DNA from: Maylandia zebra
Taxonomy: Eukaryota > Chordata > Actinopteri > Cichliformes > Cichlidae
Assembly: GCF_041146795.1 (NCBI RefSeq)
Contig: NC_135172.1
Location: 40,489,623 to 40,553,622, forward strand
Reading direction: 5' to 3'
Length of the DNA: 64,000 nucleotides
A program made the position numbers and the translations under genes. The notes beneath the pieces were generated by a model. It saw only the letters and a list, made by a program, of their open reading frames with translations. It was not told where the DNA came from and ran no database searches. Positions 40,764 through 50,400 of this stretch are shown here, in pieces; within the stretch, counting starts at the first letter, position 1, and the number at the start of each line of letters is the position of its first letter.

Positions 40764-42311
40764 CAGGGAGTGCAGAATTATTAGGCAAATGAGTATTTAG
40801 TCCACATCATCCTCTTCATACATGTTGTCTTACTCCAAGCTGTATAGGCTCGAAAGCCAACTACCAATTAAGCATATTAGGTGATGTGCATCTCTGTAAT
40901 GAGAAGGGGTGTGGTCTAATGACATCAACACCCTATATCAGGTGTGCATAATTATTAGGCAACGTCCTTTCCTTTGGCAAAATGGGTCAAAAGAAGGACT
41001 TGACAGGCTCAGAAAAGTCAAAAATAGTGAGATATCTTGCAGAGGGATGCAGCAGTCTCAAAATTGCAAAGCTTCTGAAGCGTGATCATCGAACAATCAA
41101 GCGTTTCATTCAAAATAGTCAACAGGGTCGCAAGAAGCGTGTGGAAAAACCAAGGCGCCAAATAACTGCCCATGAACTGAGAAAAGTCAAGCGTGCAGCT
41201 GCCAAGATGCCACTTGCCACCAGTTTGGCCATATTTCAGAGCTGCAACATCACTGGAGTGCCCAAAAGCACAAGGTGTGCAATACTCAGAGACATGGCCA
41301 AGGCTGAAAGACGACCACCACTGAACAAGACACACAAGCTGAAACATCAAGACTGGGCCAAGAAATATCTCAAGACTGACTAAGGTTTTATGGACTGATG
41401 AAATGAGAGTGAGTCTTGATGGGCCAGATGGATGGGCCCGTGGCTGGATTGGTAAAGGGCAGAGAGCTCCAGTCCGACTCAGACGCCAGCAAGGTGGAGG
41501 TGGAGTACTGGTTTGGGCTGGTATCATCAAAGAGGAGCTTGTGGGGCCTTTTCGGGTTGAGGATGGAGTCAAGCTCAACTCCCAGTCCTACTGCCAGTTT
41601 CTGGAAGACACCTTCTTCAAGCAGTGGTACAGGAAGAAGTCTGCATCCTTCAAGAAAAACATGATTTTCATGCAGGACAATGCTCCATCACACGCGTCCA
41701 AGTACTCCACAGCGTGGCTGGCAAGAAAGGGTATAAAAGAAGAAAAACTAATGACATGGCCTCCTTGTTCACCTGATCTGAACCCCATTGAGAACCTGTG
41801 GTCCATCATCAAATGTGAGATTTACAAGGAGGGAAAACAGTACACCTCTCTGAACAGTGTCTGGGAGGCTGTGGTTGCTGCTGCACGCAATGTTGATGGT
41901 GAACAGATCAAAACACTGACAGAATCCATGGATGGCAGGCTTTTGAGTGTCCTTGCAAAGAAAGGTGGCTATATTGGTCGCTGATTTGTTTTTGTTTTGT
42001 TTTTGAATGTCAGAAATGTATATTTGTGAATGTGGAGATGTTATATTGGTTTCACTGGTAAAAATAAATAATTGAAATGGGTATATATTTGTTTTTTGTT
42101 AAGTTGCCTAATAATTATGCACAGTAATAGTCACCTGCACACACAGATATCCCCCTAAAACAGCTAAAACTAAAAACAAACTAAAACTACTTCCAAAAAC
42201 ATTCAGCTTTGATATTAATGAGTTTTTTGGGTTCATTGAGAACATGGTTGTTGTTCAATAATAACATTATTCCTCAAAAATACAACTTGCCTAATAATTC
42301 TGCACTCCCTG
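40764..42311 (+). mobile_element. Tc1-like transposon, near full length and young-looking
   Basis: A 1548-base element starts CAGGGAGTGCAGAATTATTA and ends with the inverted copy, flanked by TA on both sides. A second inverted pair lies inside the ends (GTGTGCATAATTATTAGGCA near 40940 and its complement near 42100), an IR/DR-like double-repeat layout. The transposase frame lies between. I recognise this as a very common vertebrate Tc1 family with little divergence, so insertion was probably recent. It lies in the intron after the last visible exon of the minus-strand coiled-coil gene. Confidence 0.92.
40982..41984 (+). pseudogene. Tc1-like transposase, one frame break
   Basis: The first part (40982-41383, MGQKKDLTGSEKSKIVRYLA onward) holds the paired helix-turn-helix DNA-binding domain, ending KKYLKTD at a stop. 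The catalytic part continues in another frame from KVLWTDEMRVSL (about 41385) to KGGYIGR at 41984. It carries the DDE triad context: WTDE, FMQDNAPSHASK (about 41670) and PDLNPIENLW (about 41780). From memory the family reads KTD-F-S-K-VLWTDE here, so a deletion of a few bases near 41380 separates the halves. Apart from that the protein looks intact, about 333 residues. This copy is probably not autonomous. Confidence 0.85.
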
Positions 42312-42339
42312 TATATGTCATATCAAAACAAACCCACAC

Positions 42340-43314
42340 CTGCAGTTGTTTCAGTTTTTCACTGGCGTTTCCTGTCAGCTGGTCAACCTCACTCAGGCGG
42401 ACATCCATATCAGCCAAACAAACGACAAGTTCCTCCCTTTGTGCTTCAAATCCCTCCCACTCTGAGACAAGGAGCTGAAAGAGAGAGAAAAGAGTCAATT
42501 ATAAAGAAGAGAAAAGTGAAACCCTCCTCAGAAGGTCTGACTCGCATACCTGCAGTTGACCTGTGATGGACTCCAGTTTGGCGTTCACGTCATCCCTCGC
42601 CGATGCCAACAGCCGAGTCTGCCCAGGTGCCCTGGAAGAGCTGAGTTAATGTTCCACTCCTCCTGGTCAGGCTCTCCAGCTGGATGAGCCGAGATCTCCC
42701 CTCTCGCCGCTGCCTCTGAACACAGAAACACAAATTGCATCTGAAGCAGGAGGTGCAGATTTTTTTGCTATTCTTTTCTAAATGCAGGCTAGATCAAGTG
42801 GAGGTATTTGGAAAACTTTTTTGGCCAGTGGACGACTGTTGTCTTGCAGAAAGTCAAATCAAACATATGCGATACACAATCAATTCACAAGAACACATTA
42901 TAAAAAATAAGTCCAGTTCTTGCCTGATTTCAAGTGAATTCTGCATCAAAACAGGGTGACAGAAGTAAAACGAGAGCACAAAGCTTCACTTTGTACAAGC
43001 CTGCTATTACAGTTCTCCTCTATGCAGACGACTTTCCTGTTTTCAAGGCACAACTTGGATCTGCTGTACGAATCTTATGGATACACACTAAATGAAACAA
43101 TAGTGTGCATGACTCCAGATTCTGATCCCTCATCCTAATATGGTCCCAACATAGCAACAGCAATAAAGAAAGTGTTGAGGCTTCAAAATACAAAGTCCAT
43201 AAACCAATGGCTGACATGGGTTTTATCATAAGGGTGATAAATATACAGATTTCAGTCTGTCTTAGAGATTTGATGTTCATTTACCTGCAGATGCCCTATA
43301 CGTGCCTGCTCCAT
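42340..43314 (-). CDS. coiled-coil / spectrin-like gene fragment, unrecognised, with one frame break
   Basis: Three minus-strand exons have consistent GT-AG borders: 43314-43285 (MEQARIGHLQ, starting in an ACCATGG context), 42715-42550 and 42474-42340. The last gives LLVSEWEGFEAQREELVVCL, then ADMDVRLSEVDQLTGNASEK and LKQLQ, a strong coiled coil with a W..F pattern like a spectrin repeat. The first and last exons are both phase 0, but the middle exon is 166 bases. Its first half reads RLIQLESLTRRSGTLTQLFQ in one frame and its second half LLASARDDVNAKLESITGQL in another, so a single-base gain (or two-base loss) separates them. No 3' exons are visible beyond the Tc1 insertion. It could be a pseudogene, a truncated captured gene or a sequencing error. 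I do not recognise the family. Confidence 0.45.
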
Positions 43315-44478
43315 GGTTTTTCACAACGTTTTGCACATCACTATTTAATACAGGAAGTAGGTGAACTAAAACAAGTCATCTTTCTTTGTGAGAGGACCAT
43401 ATTAATGAAACAAACCTCAATGACATCATAGGGATCCCTAAAGATGCTCCTGCTGCTTCTCTTCCTCCTCATCCTAAGCTTCCTTCTCCTTGTCCTCGCC
43501 TTCCATCCAATTGTAATTCAACCTAATTGTGTTTCTCCCCCTCCTATTCCTCATTTTGTTGGAGCTGTGAACACAATTAATGTGAATCTGGATTAATTTG
43601 TGCAAACAAGAAAAATCTACAGCTTTTTGGTTAGAGGTGCTCTTGTGATTTAAGCCGGGTAGAGTAGATTTATGTGTTGATGCTACCTGCTTCAGCTCTG
43701 GCTGCTGAGTGATATTTACACCCTGGCTGGATTACAAACTTTAACCATGTGCTGAACTTTGGCCCAGCGTTGATACCTCTTGTTAGTATAACGACCTCTT
43801 CTTAGCTTAATGTATGATGGTGGATAAATGAGATATACAAAAAAATTTAACTATATTACAAAAGAACATCTATCTTGGAAACATCAAATGACCGGAGCAT
43901 AACTTGTCAACTAGTCCGAAACTAAGTTATGCAGGAACAGTCAAAGACACACCTTCTCATGTCACATTTCTATTCATTTGTATATAATTAGATTAGACAA
44001 TAAAGAGTCATCTAATCTAATTATTCATTCAAAACTCTTATGCATAGCTGCATTTTATACAGCTCATACAGAACTCAAAGTAGAGGTTCATGTGAGTATT
44101 TAATGTACGGCTGAGATCTACAGAATTTCAGAGTTTCTAGAGCAGACACAGAGCTCACATCACAACAGGCTTCAGGCGCCATTTTAGTGACTTTAATAAT
44201 ATATTAAATTTTAATTTCGGTCTTGCTGACATTGGGTTATGTACGCAGCACGCAATTGAACCACATATTTTAGAAGCCAAAGGTTCAAATTAGCTGGGAG
44301 CAGCTTCACTTAATTATAACAGTGGTTTTGTTAGGAAAACAGTTAGATACTAAATTGCGCTGACCTCAACGGCTAACGTATCTAGCTAATCGCTACTGTT
44401 AGCACAACATTAACAGCAAGCTACAATGACGAGTAACAAAAATAAAACCGTAATAAGGTTTTAATGAAAATGTTTTAC

Positions 44479-44560
44479 CTTTTCTAACAATCCCAGAATC
44501 CACAGCTTCAAAGTCCAGCAGGTACTGAAGACTGTTATCCGTTTCGCTGTCACCGTCCAT
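44479..44560 (-). CDS. possible first coding exon of the minus-strand coiled-coil gene
   Basis: The frame MDGDSETDNSLQYLLDFEAV then DSGIVRK ends at a donor (AAG|GTAAAA) in phase 1. It lies directly downstream, in its own direction, of a CpG-rich promoter. Its phase does not join directly to the MEQARIGHLQ exon, so either another small exon intervenes (candidates near 43690 and 43430) or it belongs to a different transcript. The acidic N-terminus is unrecognised. Confidence 0.35.
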
Positions 44561-44720
44561 GAGTTTTTTTTCCCGAAAGGTCAAGGCCCGCCGGTCGCAC
44601 ACTCCGTCTGCGCATGCGCATCTCAACGACTGACCCCCTCCGTCCGCTCCCGGGAGGTTATAGTATGACGTGTTCTGACGTCACTCTCTCTCTCCCTGTC
44701 ATTTATTTGGCTCGAAACAC
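44561..44720 (-). promoter_or_regulatory. CpG promoter with NRF1 palindrome and CRE motifs
   Basis: TGCGCATGCGCA (44609-44620) is a full NRF1 palindrome. It is accompanied by a GC-rich stretch (gcccgccggtcgcac) and two TGACGT words near 44667 and 44678, the second as TGACGTCAC. This is the typical make-up of a housekeeping or germline CpG promoter and lies just upstream of the minus-strand MDGDSET exon. Confidence 0.55.
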
Positions 44721-45214
44721 ATATTAACAAATTGATCAGTGATGAACAACTACTCAGATCATTTACCTAAGCAGTGTGCTTTGTCAAAACGAAGTCTGTG
44801 TCCATTACACTGACATTCTGTTCTGCAATTGTTATTTACTTGTATTTTATAATTTGACTTTACATATTGCTGGGTGGTTTGTAAAGTTTACAATAACTAG
44901 TATTATCATTATGCTATATTTTCAAAAATATATAATAATCTCAAAAGTAATGCCTTGGAGTAGAAAATAGTAATGCTTTATTAAAATTTAAAACTAAAGT
45001 ACAGTATTTGAATGTGTGTATTGTGTCTACTGTTTGCAAATATTTCTAACTTTTATTTGAATATTCAGTTTCCTACCATCTTCTCTTAAAGGGTAATTGC
45101 CAGGTATCCGGCCCTCCCCCTTCGCACACACATGCACACAAAGAAAACACACAGTATAATTCACAGCCTCATTATAGTGAATAAATATTTATGCCATTTA
45201 CACCATCAAACTTA

Positions 45215-45372
45215 GATTGCTAAAGATGAAGAACCTTTTGTTCTTTAAAGAACCATTTGTTATAGCTGAAGAACCATCCACAAAATAAAAAGGTTCTTTG
45301 ACGTATGATGGTTTTTTAAAGAACCATGAAGACATCTGAAGAACCATTTAAGAACCATAATTTTTCTGAGTG
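45215..45372. repeat. right arm of the AGAACC element
   Basis: Repeated AAGAACC/GGTTCTT words end in ATTTTTCTGAGTG, the inverted copy of the left terminus. Confidence 0.75.
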
Positions 45373-45374
45373 TA

Positions 45375-46735
45375 AGACAACATTATTAAATAAACGCGTT
45401 TTTTTTAAAGAATATTCCACACAAAGTACACTGAAACGTCACTTTGCTTGACCTGTGAATAGAGTCTGTACTGTGTGGCGCAGCAGGCGAGTCAGAGGAA
45501 ATAACCACGATGACCGGACATGTGAAAGACGGCATCATGGGAAGTGGAGGATCCGCTGTTTCTACCGTCTAACCCATTTGGAGACCAGTCGGCATGTTCT
45601 GCCTTTTTCTCGTTCAGTTTTTCCACTTTGCATTTCTAATTTTTACTCTCCAAAACACCAGTGATATGACTGAATAGTCACTAATTAAGGTGAAGTAGCA
45701 GTCTAGCCGTTCTCAGCAGGGTTGTTATTCATTATCCTTTGTCACACACATTCGGACGGTGTTCCATGTTAAGTTACCCCTGCAGCTTAACCTTATACGA
45801 TGTCTGCGCTAAATAAAAAATCTGAATCACAGCAAAGTTAAGAGGGTTTTTTTTAAAATTTCATTTAAAAAAAACTGCCACAAAGAAAAGGAAGTGCAAT
45901 TGCAGAAAATATGGGAAATCTCTAGAAACTGGATTGAGCCGATTGAATGTGATTCTCGCAGAATTATGGATCAGGGTTTCCTATTTTCTTTTCTTTCTTT
46001 TTTTTGTTAAATCAGTTATTTGAGTGTCACGGGTGCGCCCGTAGCATACAAACAGATGCATCCTAACGAAACTCAATAAACCAGCAGCTAAAATACAGTT
46101 ATGAACAATGTTAAACGTTATTCTCAGAGAGAAATAAATCGATTCTGTCCCCGAAATCCAACTTTTGTGTTAGTTTCAAATATCTCTGAGCATCACGGGT
46201 AAAGTGTCCCACACTCTCTCTCCCCTGCCTACATTTAGTTTGCTGAAGTCTGGTCATCCTAATCTAACCCTTAATATTTATTTAGCTGCTGTACAGGAGT
46301 GCCTCCGGTGACGTTCGATGGAATACGTCATTGTGCGTCATTGTTACCATTTCCTCGCGACTCCCTTTGCACGTTTAACTTAATGCACGTGTCCTAATAA
46401 CCACGTGGACTTATTACGGCCTCATAATGTCACTGCTCTGATTAATTCCCGGGACCCAGAGAGCTTTCTGTTCTCTCGACGCGATTATCTAATGCGCTCT
46501 GCACTCGCAAGGCGCATGCGTGCTGATAACCAGCTGCTAGCAAGCCGGGGCAGCTGAATCAGAGATGAAATTTGAATTGTGAGATGTCGACTTTCAGTTA
46601 CTTCCGTGTTCGCTCACATTCCAACGGAAACGGAAAATAGTCTCACCCCTCAGGGATCCCAGTTCCTCTTAAAGTACTGTTAACCTTATAATGCCAAACA
46701 CAGCTGACCAAGAGCATGAGGATGGCCAGTGGTGA
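45375..46735. other. upstream of DGKE, no gene seen
   Basis: Mixed sequence with a CpG-richer part at about 46310-46560 containing an NRF1-like GGCGCATGCGTG (46511-46522). No supported exon. It may contain distal DGKE promoter sites. Confidence 0.4.
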
Positions 46736-46739
46736 AATG

Positions 46740-46985
46740 AAACACAATACATTTACTGAGTGAACAGGTCATCAGCCTCACAGGGCAAACACCGACGACC
46801 ACTAACACTCACCTTCACACCTACGACCAATTTTAGAACCACCAGTGAACCTAACCCCACTAACTGCATGTCTTTGGACTGTGGAAGGAAGCCGGAGAGA
46901 ACCCACACAGACACGGGGAGAACTCCACACAGAGATGCTGGATTCAAACCCAGGACCTTCTTGCAACAGTGCTAACCACGAAAAC
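46740..46985 (-). repeat. dispersed teleost repeat (TGCATGTCTTTGGACTGTGG family)
   Basis: Contains 'aacctaaccccactaactgc', 'atgtctttggactgtggaag', 'acacggggagaactccacac' and 'ggattcaaacccaggacctt', a signature present in many thousands of copies in fish genomes. The short frames over it are not genes. The class (SINE-like or LINE tail) is not certain from this copy, and the strand is nominal. Confidence 0.7.
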
Positions 46986-47320
46986 CACCCTGCTTCCTTA
47001 AATATGATAAATACTTCTATAATATAAAACTTTAAACATTTTACAAATATTGTAGGCCTACATTGTGCTTCGTGCCATCTATTATAAGCGTTTAGTTTGC
47101 TGAATCATTATTACTGAAATTACCCAGCAGTATGTAAGTCATGACGTTTTTTCCTCCGTGGGTTGATCATCTTGTCATGTGAAAACTCTCTGCTGATGCT
47201 CTATCAGGAGGTGGCTCGTGGTTTTAACGTCATATCTCTGTCCTCTTGTTTACACCTTCCTATACGTGAAAATATATTTTAGCTGGATTCAGAACCAGCT
47301 TCCGGCTAGTGTTTGTGATC

Positions 47321-47389
47321 ATGAGCGTCGCGTGGAGCTGTGGAGCGTGTCCGGTCTCCTTTAGGTGCCGTTTATCTGCCTTCTACTGA
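47321..47389 (+). other. upstream ORF in the DGKE leader
   Basis: ATG at 47321 opens a 22-codon frame ([22 protein letters not shown], stop) that ends 37 bases before the DGKE start. If it is in the mRNA it could lower DGKE translation. The transcription start is not known from sequence. Confidence 0.4.
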
Positions 47390-47426
47390 TTTCCGCTCGT
47401 TAGCGTCTCGCCACGGTCCCGCAGCG

Positions 47427-50400
47427 ATGTGCGGAAAAGGGGACGAGGCGCAGGACGACTGCGGCTCCCGGGAGGAGTGGACTCTACTGTTCTGGACCTC
47501 CGTGGCCGTCGTGGTTCCGGTCATCATCACGCTGTGGTGCAGCGCACAACGCTCCAAGAGGAAATCGCACATGAAGGATTTCTTTCGCAAGAGCAAGCAC
47601 GGCTGGCACTACACCGACCTGTTCAACAAGCCCACCTACTGCTGCGTGTGCTCCCAGCACATCCTGCAAGGCGCTTTCTGCGACTGCTGCGGCGTGTGCG
47701 CCGACGAGCAGTGCCTGCGCCGGGCCGACCGCAGCCTGTCCTGCAAGGAGATCATGGCCCCCTCCAGCCCCGAAGGAGCCATGGAGCATCGCTGGGTCCG
47801 CGGAAATGTGCCTCTGGCCAGTTACTGTGCTGTATGCAAGCAGCAGTGTGGGACCCAGCCGAAGCTCTGCGACATCAGGTAGCGTAGCTGGACGAGAACC
47901 GCTGAAGGGATGCAACAGATGTGCAGCCGTGTTTCTGCAACCAAAAGCCTCTTTTTACACCCACGAGTTAAAAGAAAAATGATCAAGTTTCCTGAGTTAG
48001 AGCTGGATGATAAAAGACCTCACTCTTTACTGTGGTTATTTAGTCTTTTTTATATTTGTAGATTGGTTTTTAATCACATCGATATATTCTTCTTTAGAAT
48101 TTTAAATCTGGGTTTTCTCACGACTCAACATGACTTTAGGGTTTACATGTAATAACGGAACCACCTCTAATGGGCTCCTGCTGCTGTTCAACATAGCAAA
48201 TTTCAATCTTAAAAGACCCCACCTCAGCATGACACTCATCCCCCGCTTTGTGAGCAGTTCAGGGTCTTCTTTTCATTGGCAGTATTTCTTTTTATGTGCT
48301 TCATCACCTTTCTTATAGTTTCGCTCCCCCTGCTCCTCCTTCAGGTGTGTGTGGTGCCAGACCACAGTGCACGATGACTGCATGGAGAGCTTGACGGATG
48401 GAGACGTGTGCGACTTGGGCGAGTTCCACAACCTCATCATCCCCCCTCACTACCTCTACCGTGTCAACAAGCTGCGCCGCAGGCACCCCGACGAGTACAG
48501 CAAGGTGTTGAAGTCACGACTGGCCTCGTCATAGTGCTCCTACGTCGGGTGCTCCGGAGATGTTTTAAAAATGCGTTTTCTGCTTGTATCTTGTAGCTCG
48601 GCTCTTCCTGTGGCAGCGGCTGGACTCCAGTGTTGGTCTTGGCTAACACGCGTAGTGGGAACAACATGGGGGAGGTGCTGCTGGGGGAGTTTCGCACCCT
48701 CCTCAACCCGGTGCAGGTCAGCTTGCAGCTCGCCTGCATCTTTTGTCTCAGTGAGAGCAAACTTTGTCATTGCTCTTTTTCAGATCCTGGAACTAATCTT
48801 GTTTTCTGCTTCACCTCCAGGTGTTTGACTTATCTCAGCTGACTCCTTCCAAAGCCCTCCAGCTGTGCACCCTCCTCCCCCCCGGCAGTGTCCAGGTGCT
48901 GGTGTGTGGAGGTGATGGCACAGTGGGATGGGTGCTCGATGCCATCGATGCTATGAAGCTAAAGGTGAGACGTCTCTGCGCTCAAGAAAAAAGAGCGATC
49001 TTTCTTTTACACATTACTTCTTCGCTTTGACACTTTTCTACTTTCTTTTGTCAGGGCCAGGACCAGTTCATCCCCAGGGTGACCATCCTGCCTCTGGGGA
49101 CAGGAAATGACCTCTCTAACACTTTAGGCTGGGGAGCTGGCTATGCTGGAGAGATCCCCGTGGAGCAGGTTCTCCGTAACATCCTCGATGCTGAAGTGGT
49201 GAAAATGGACAGGTGAGCGGTGTTGATACTGATGACAGGTACTCCTCAGGATCAGTCAGAAATGCCTGAACAGACTGATCAGGTTCACCAGTCTTTTTAA
49301 AACTGTAGTCTCTTAGGTATTTGGGGAATTAAAACACCCTGTGTCCTGTGTCTTTGGCGACTATATCTATACAAAAGCGGTCAGATGTGTCTTCTAGTTG
49401 ACGGCTAGTGTTTACATTTTCTTTCTATATTAGGAAATTAATTGGTGAGTCACTTTGACCATTGTCGATCATCAACATCATGATCATCCACTAGCTAACC
49501 CCTAAGATGTACCCTACTTTATTGTCCTTTTTGAGTTGAATAGGATCCATACCTTTAACCATAACCATGAACTCATCAGGAAAGTATTTACTAAGGTCAT
49601 AAATCAAGGGGTACAGCGTTTGTTATTCTCGTAGAAAACTTAAACCTCGGTTTCTGGCACAATTTAGCCTCCTTCCAGAGGTACTTGGGTGAGAGGGTAA
49701 AGTACGAAAAGGTCAGAACTCCAGCAACCGTTGCTGAATATGAAAAAACTTCCACATCTGATTTGCAGTGTAAATGACTACAAGCCCACACCACTGACTG
49801 AACATGAGCTACAGCCACCTGATGACGACCCTACAGAAGGCCCCAAGCTGAAACATGTTACCCAGTAAATCAGATGTGGTCAAATGCGTCTCACTTGACC
49901 TCGAGAAGTGGTTTGAGTGGCTGGGTCACATTGTGTCCTCATGGTTGTTTACATTGGATTTAATGTTTTCCACTTGTGATCTGATGTCACAAGCTGCACT
50001 TTCAAAAGCATGTGAATTACAAATGAAAAGGACATTTATGTTTTATCATTTACGCTTAAAAATTTAGAGCTGTGTAATGTTATTACAGTCAGCATGAGTA
50101 CTGAGACGTGAGGAAATGTAAATAGTCCAAATAGAAATAAAACTTTGATTCCTGAAATCCAACGTTTTGACCCGTTTGTGTTTGTTTTCATTCCGCTAAA
50201 CACCTTCATGATTATTTTCAGATGGAAAGTCCAGGTAGCATCAAAAGGCGTCTACTTTCGTAAACCAAAGGTGAGTTTTTTCTCTCTGTGCTGATTGATG
50301 AACACCGATGTCTTTCGTGACATGTCAATGCCTGACCCGCGGAAGCACTCAGCTGTACTATAAAGCAGACGCTGGATTTCCTCCTCAGGTTCTGTCCATG

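Larger units (their letters stand above)
39919..45372. mobile_element. AGAACC-type DNA element with inverted ends around a 5.4-kb interior
   Basis: CACTCAGAAAAAT starts at 39919 and its inverted copy ends at 45372, each next to a TA dinucleotide (39917-39918 and 45373-45374). Both arms are built from repeated AAGAACC/GGTTCTT words (left about 39919-40250, right about 45215-45372), the style of an abundant teleost repeat. No second end is seen within either arm, so the simplest reading is one element. Its interior holds a Tc1 insertion, a CpG promoter and exons of a coiled-coil gene, but no transposase of its own. The alternative is two truncated, oppositely oriented copies. The two-base target site is weak evidence. 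Confidence 0.45.

Noticed and set aside
41018-41578. 186-residue minus-strand frame
   Set aside because: Antisense shadow of the Tc1-like transposase.
47340-47426. N-terminal extension of DGKE from position 47340
   Set aside because: The codon at 47340 is GTG, not ATG; the first in-frame ATG is 47427 and fits the family's length.
47484-47915. 143-residue minus-strand frame and a plus-strand +1 frame over DGKE exon 1
   Set aside because: Shadows of GC-rich DGKE coding sequence; the DGKE frame has full domain support.
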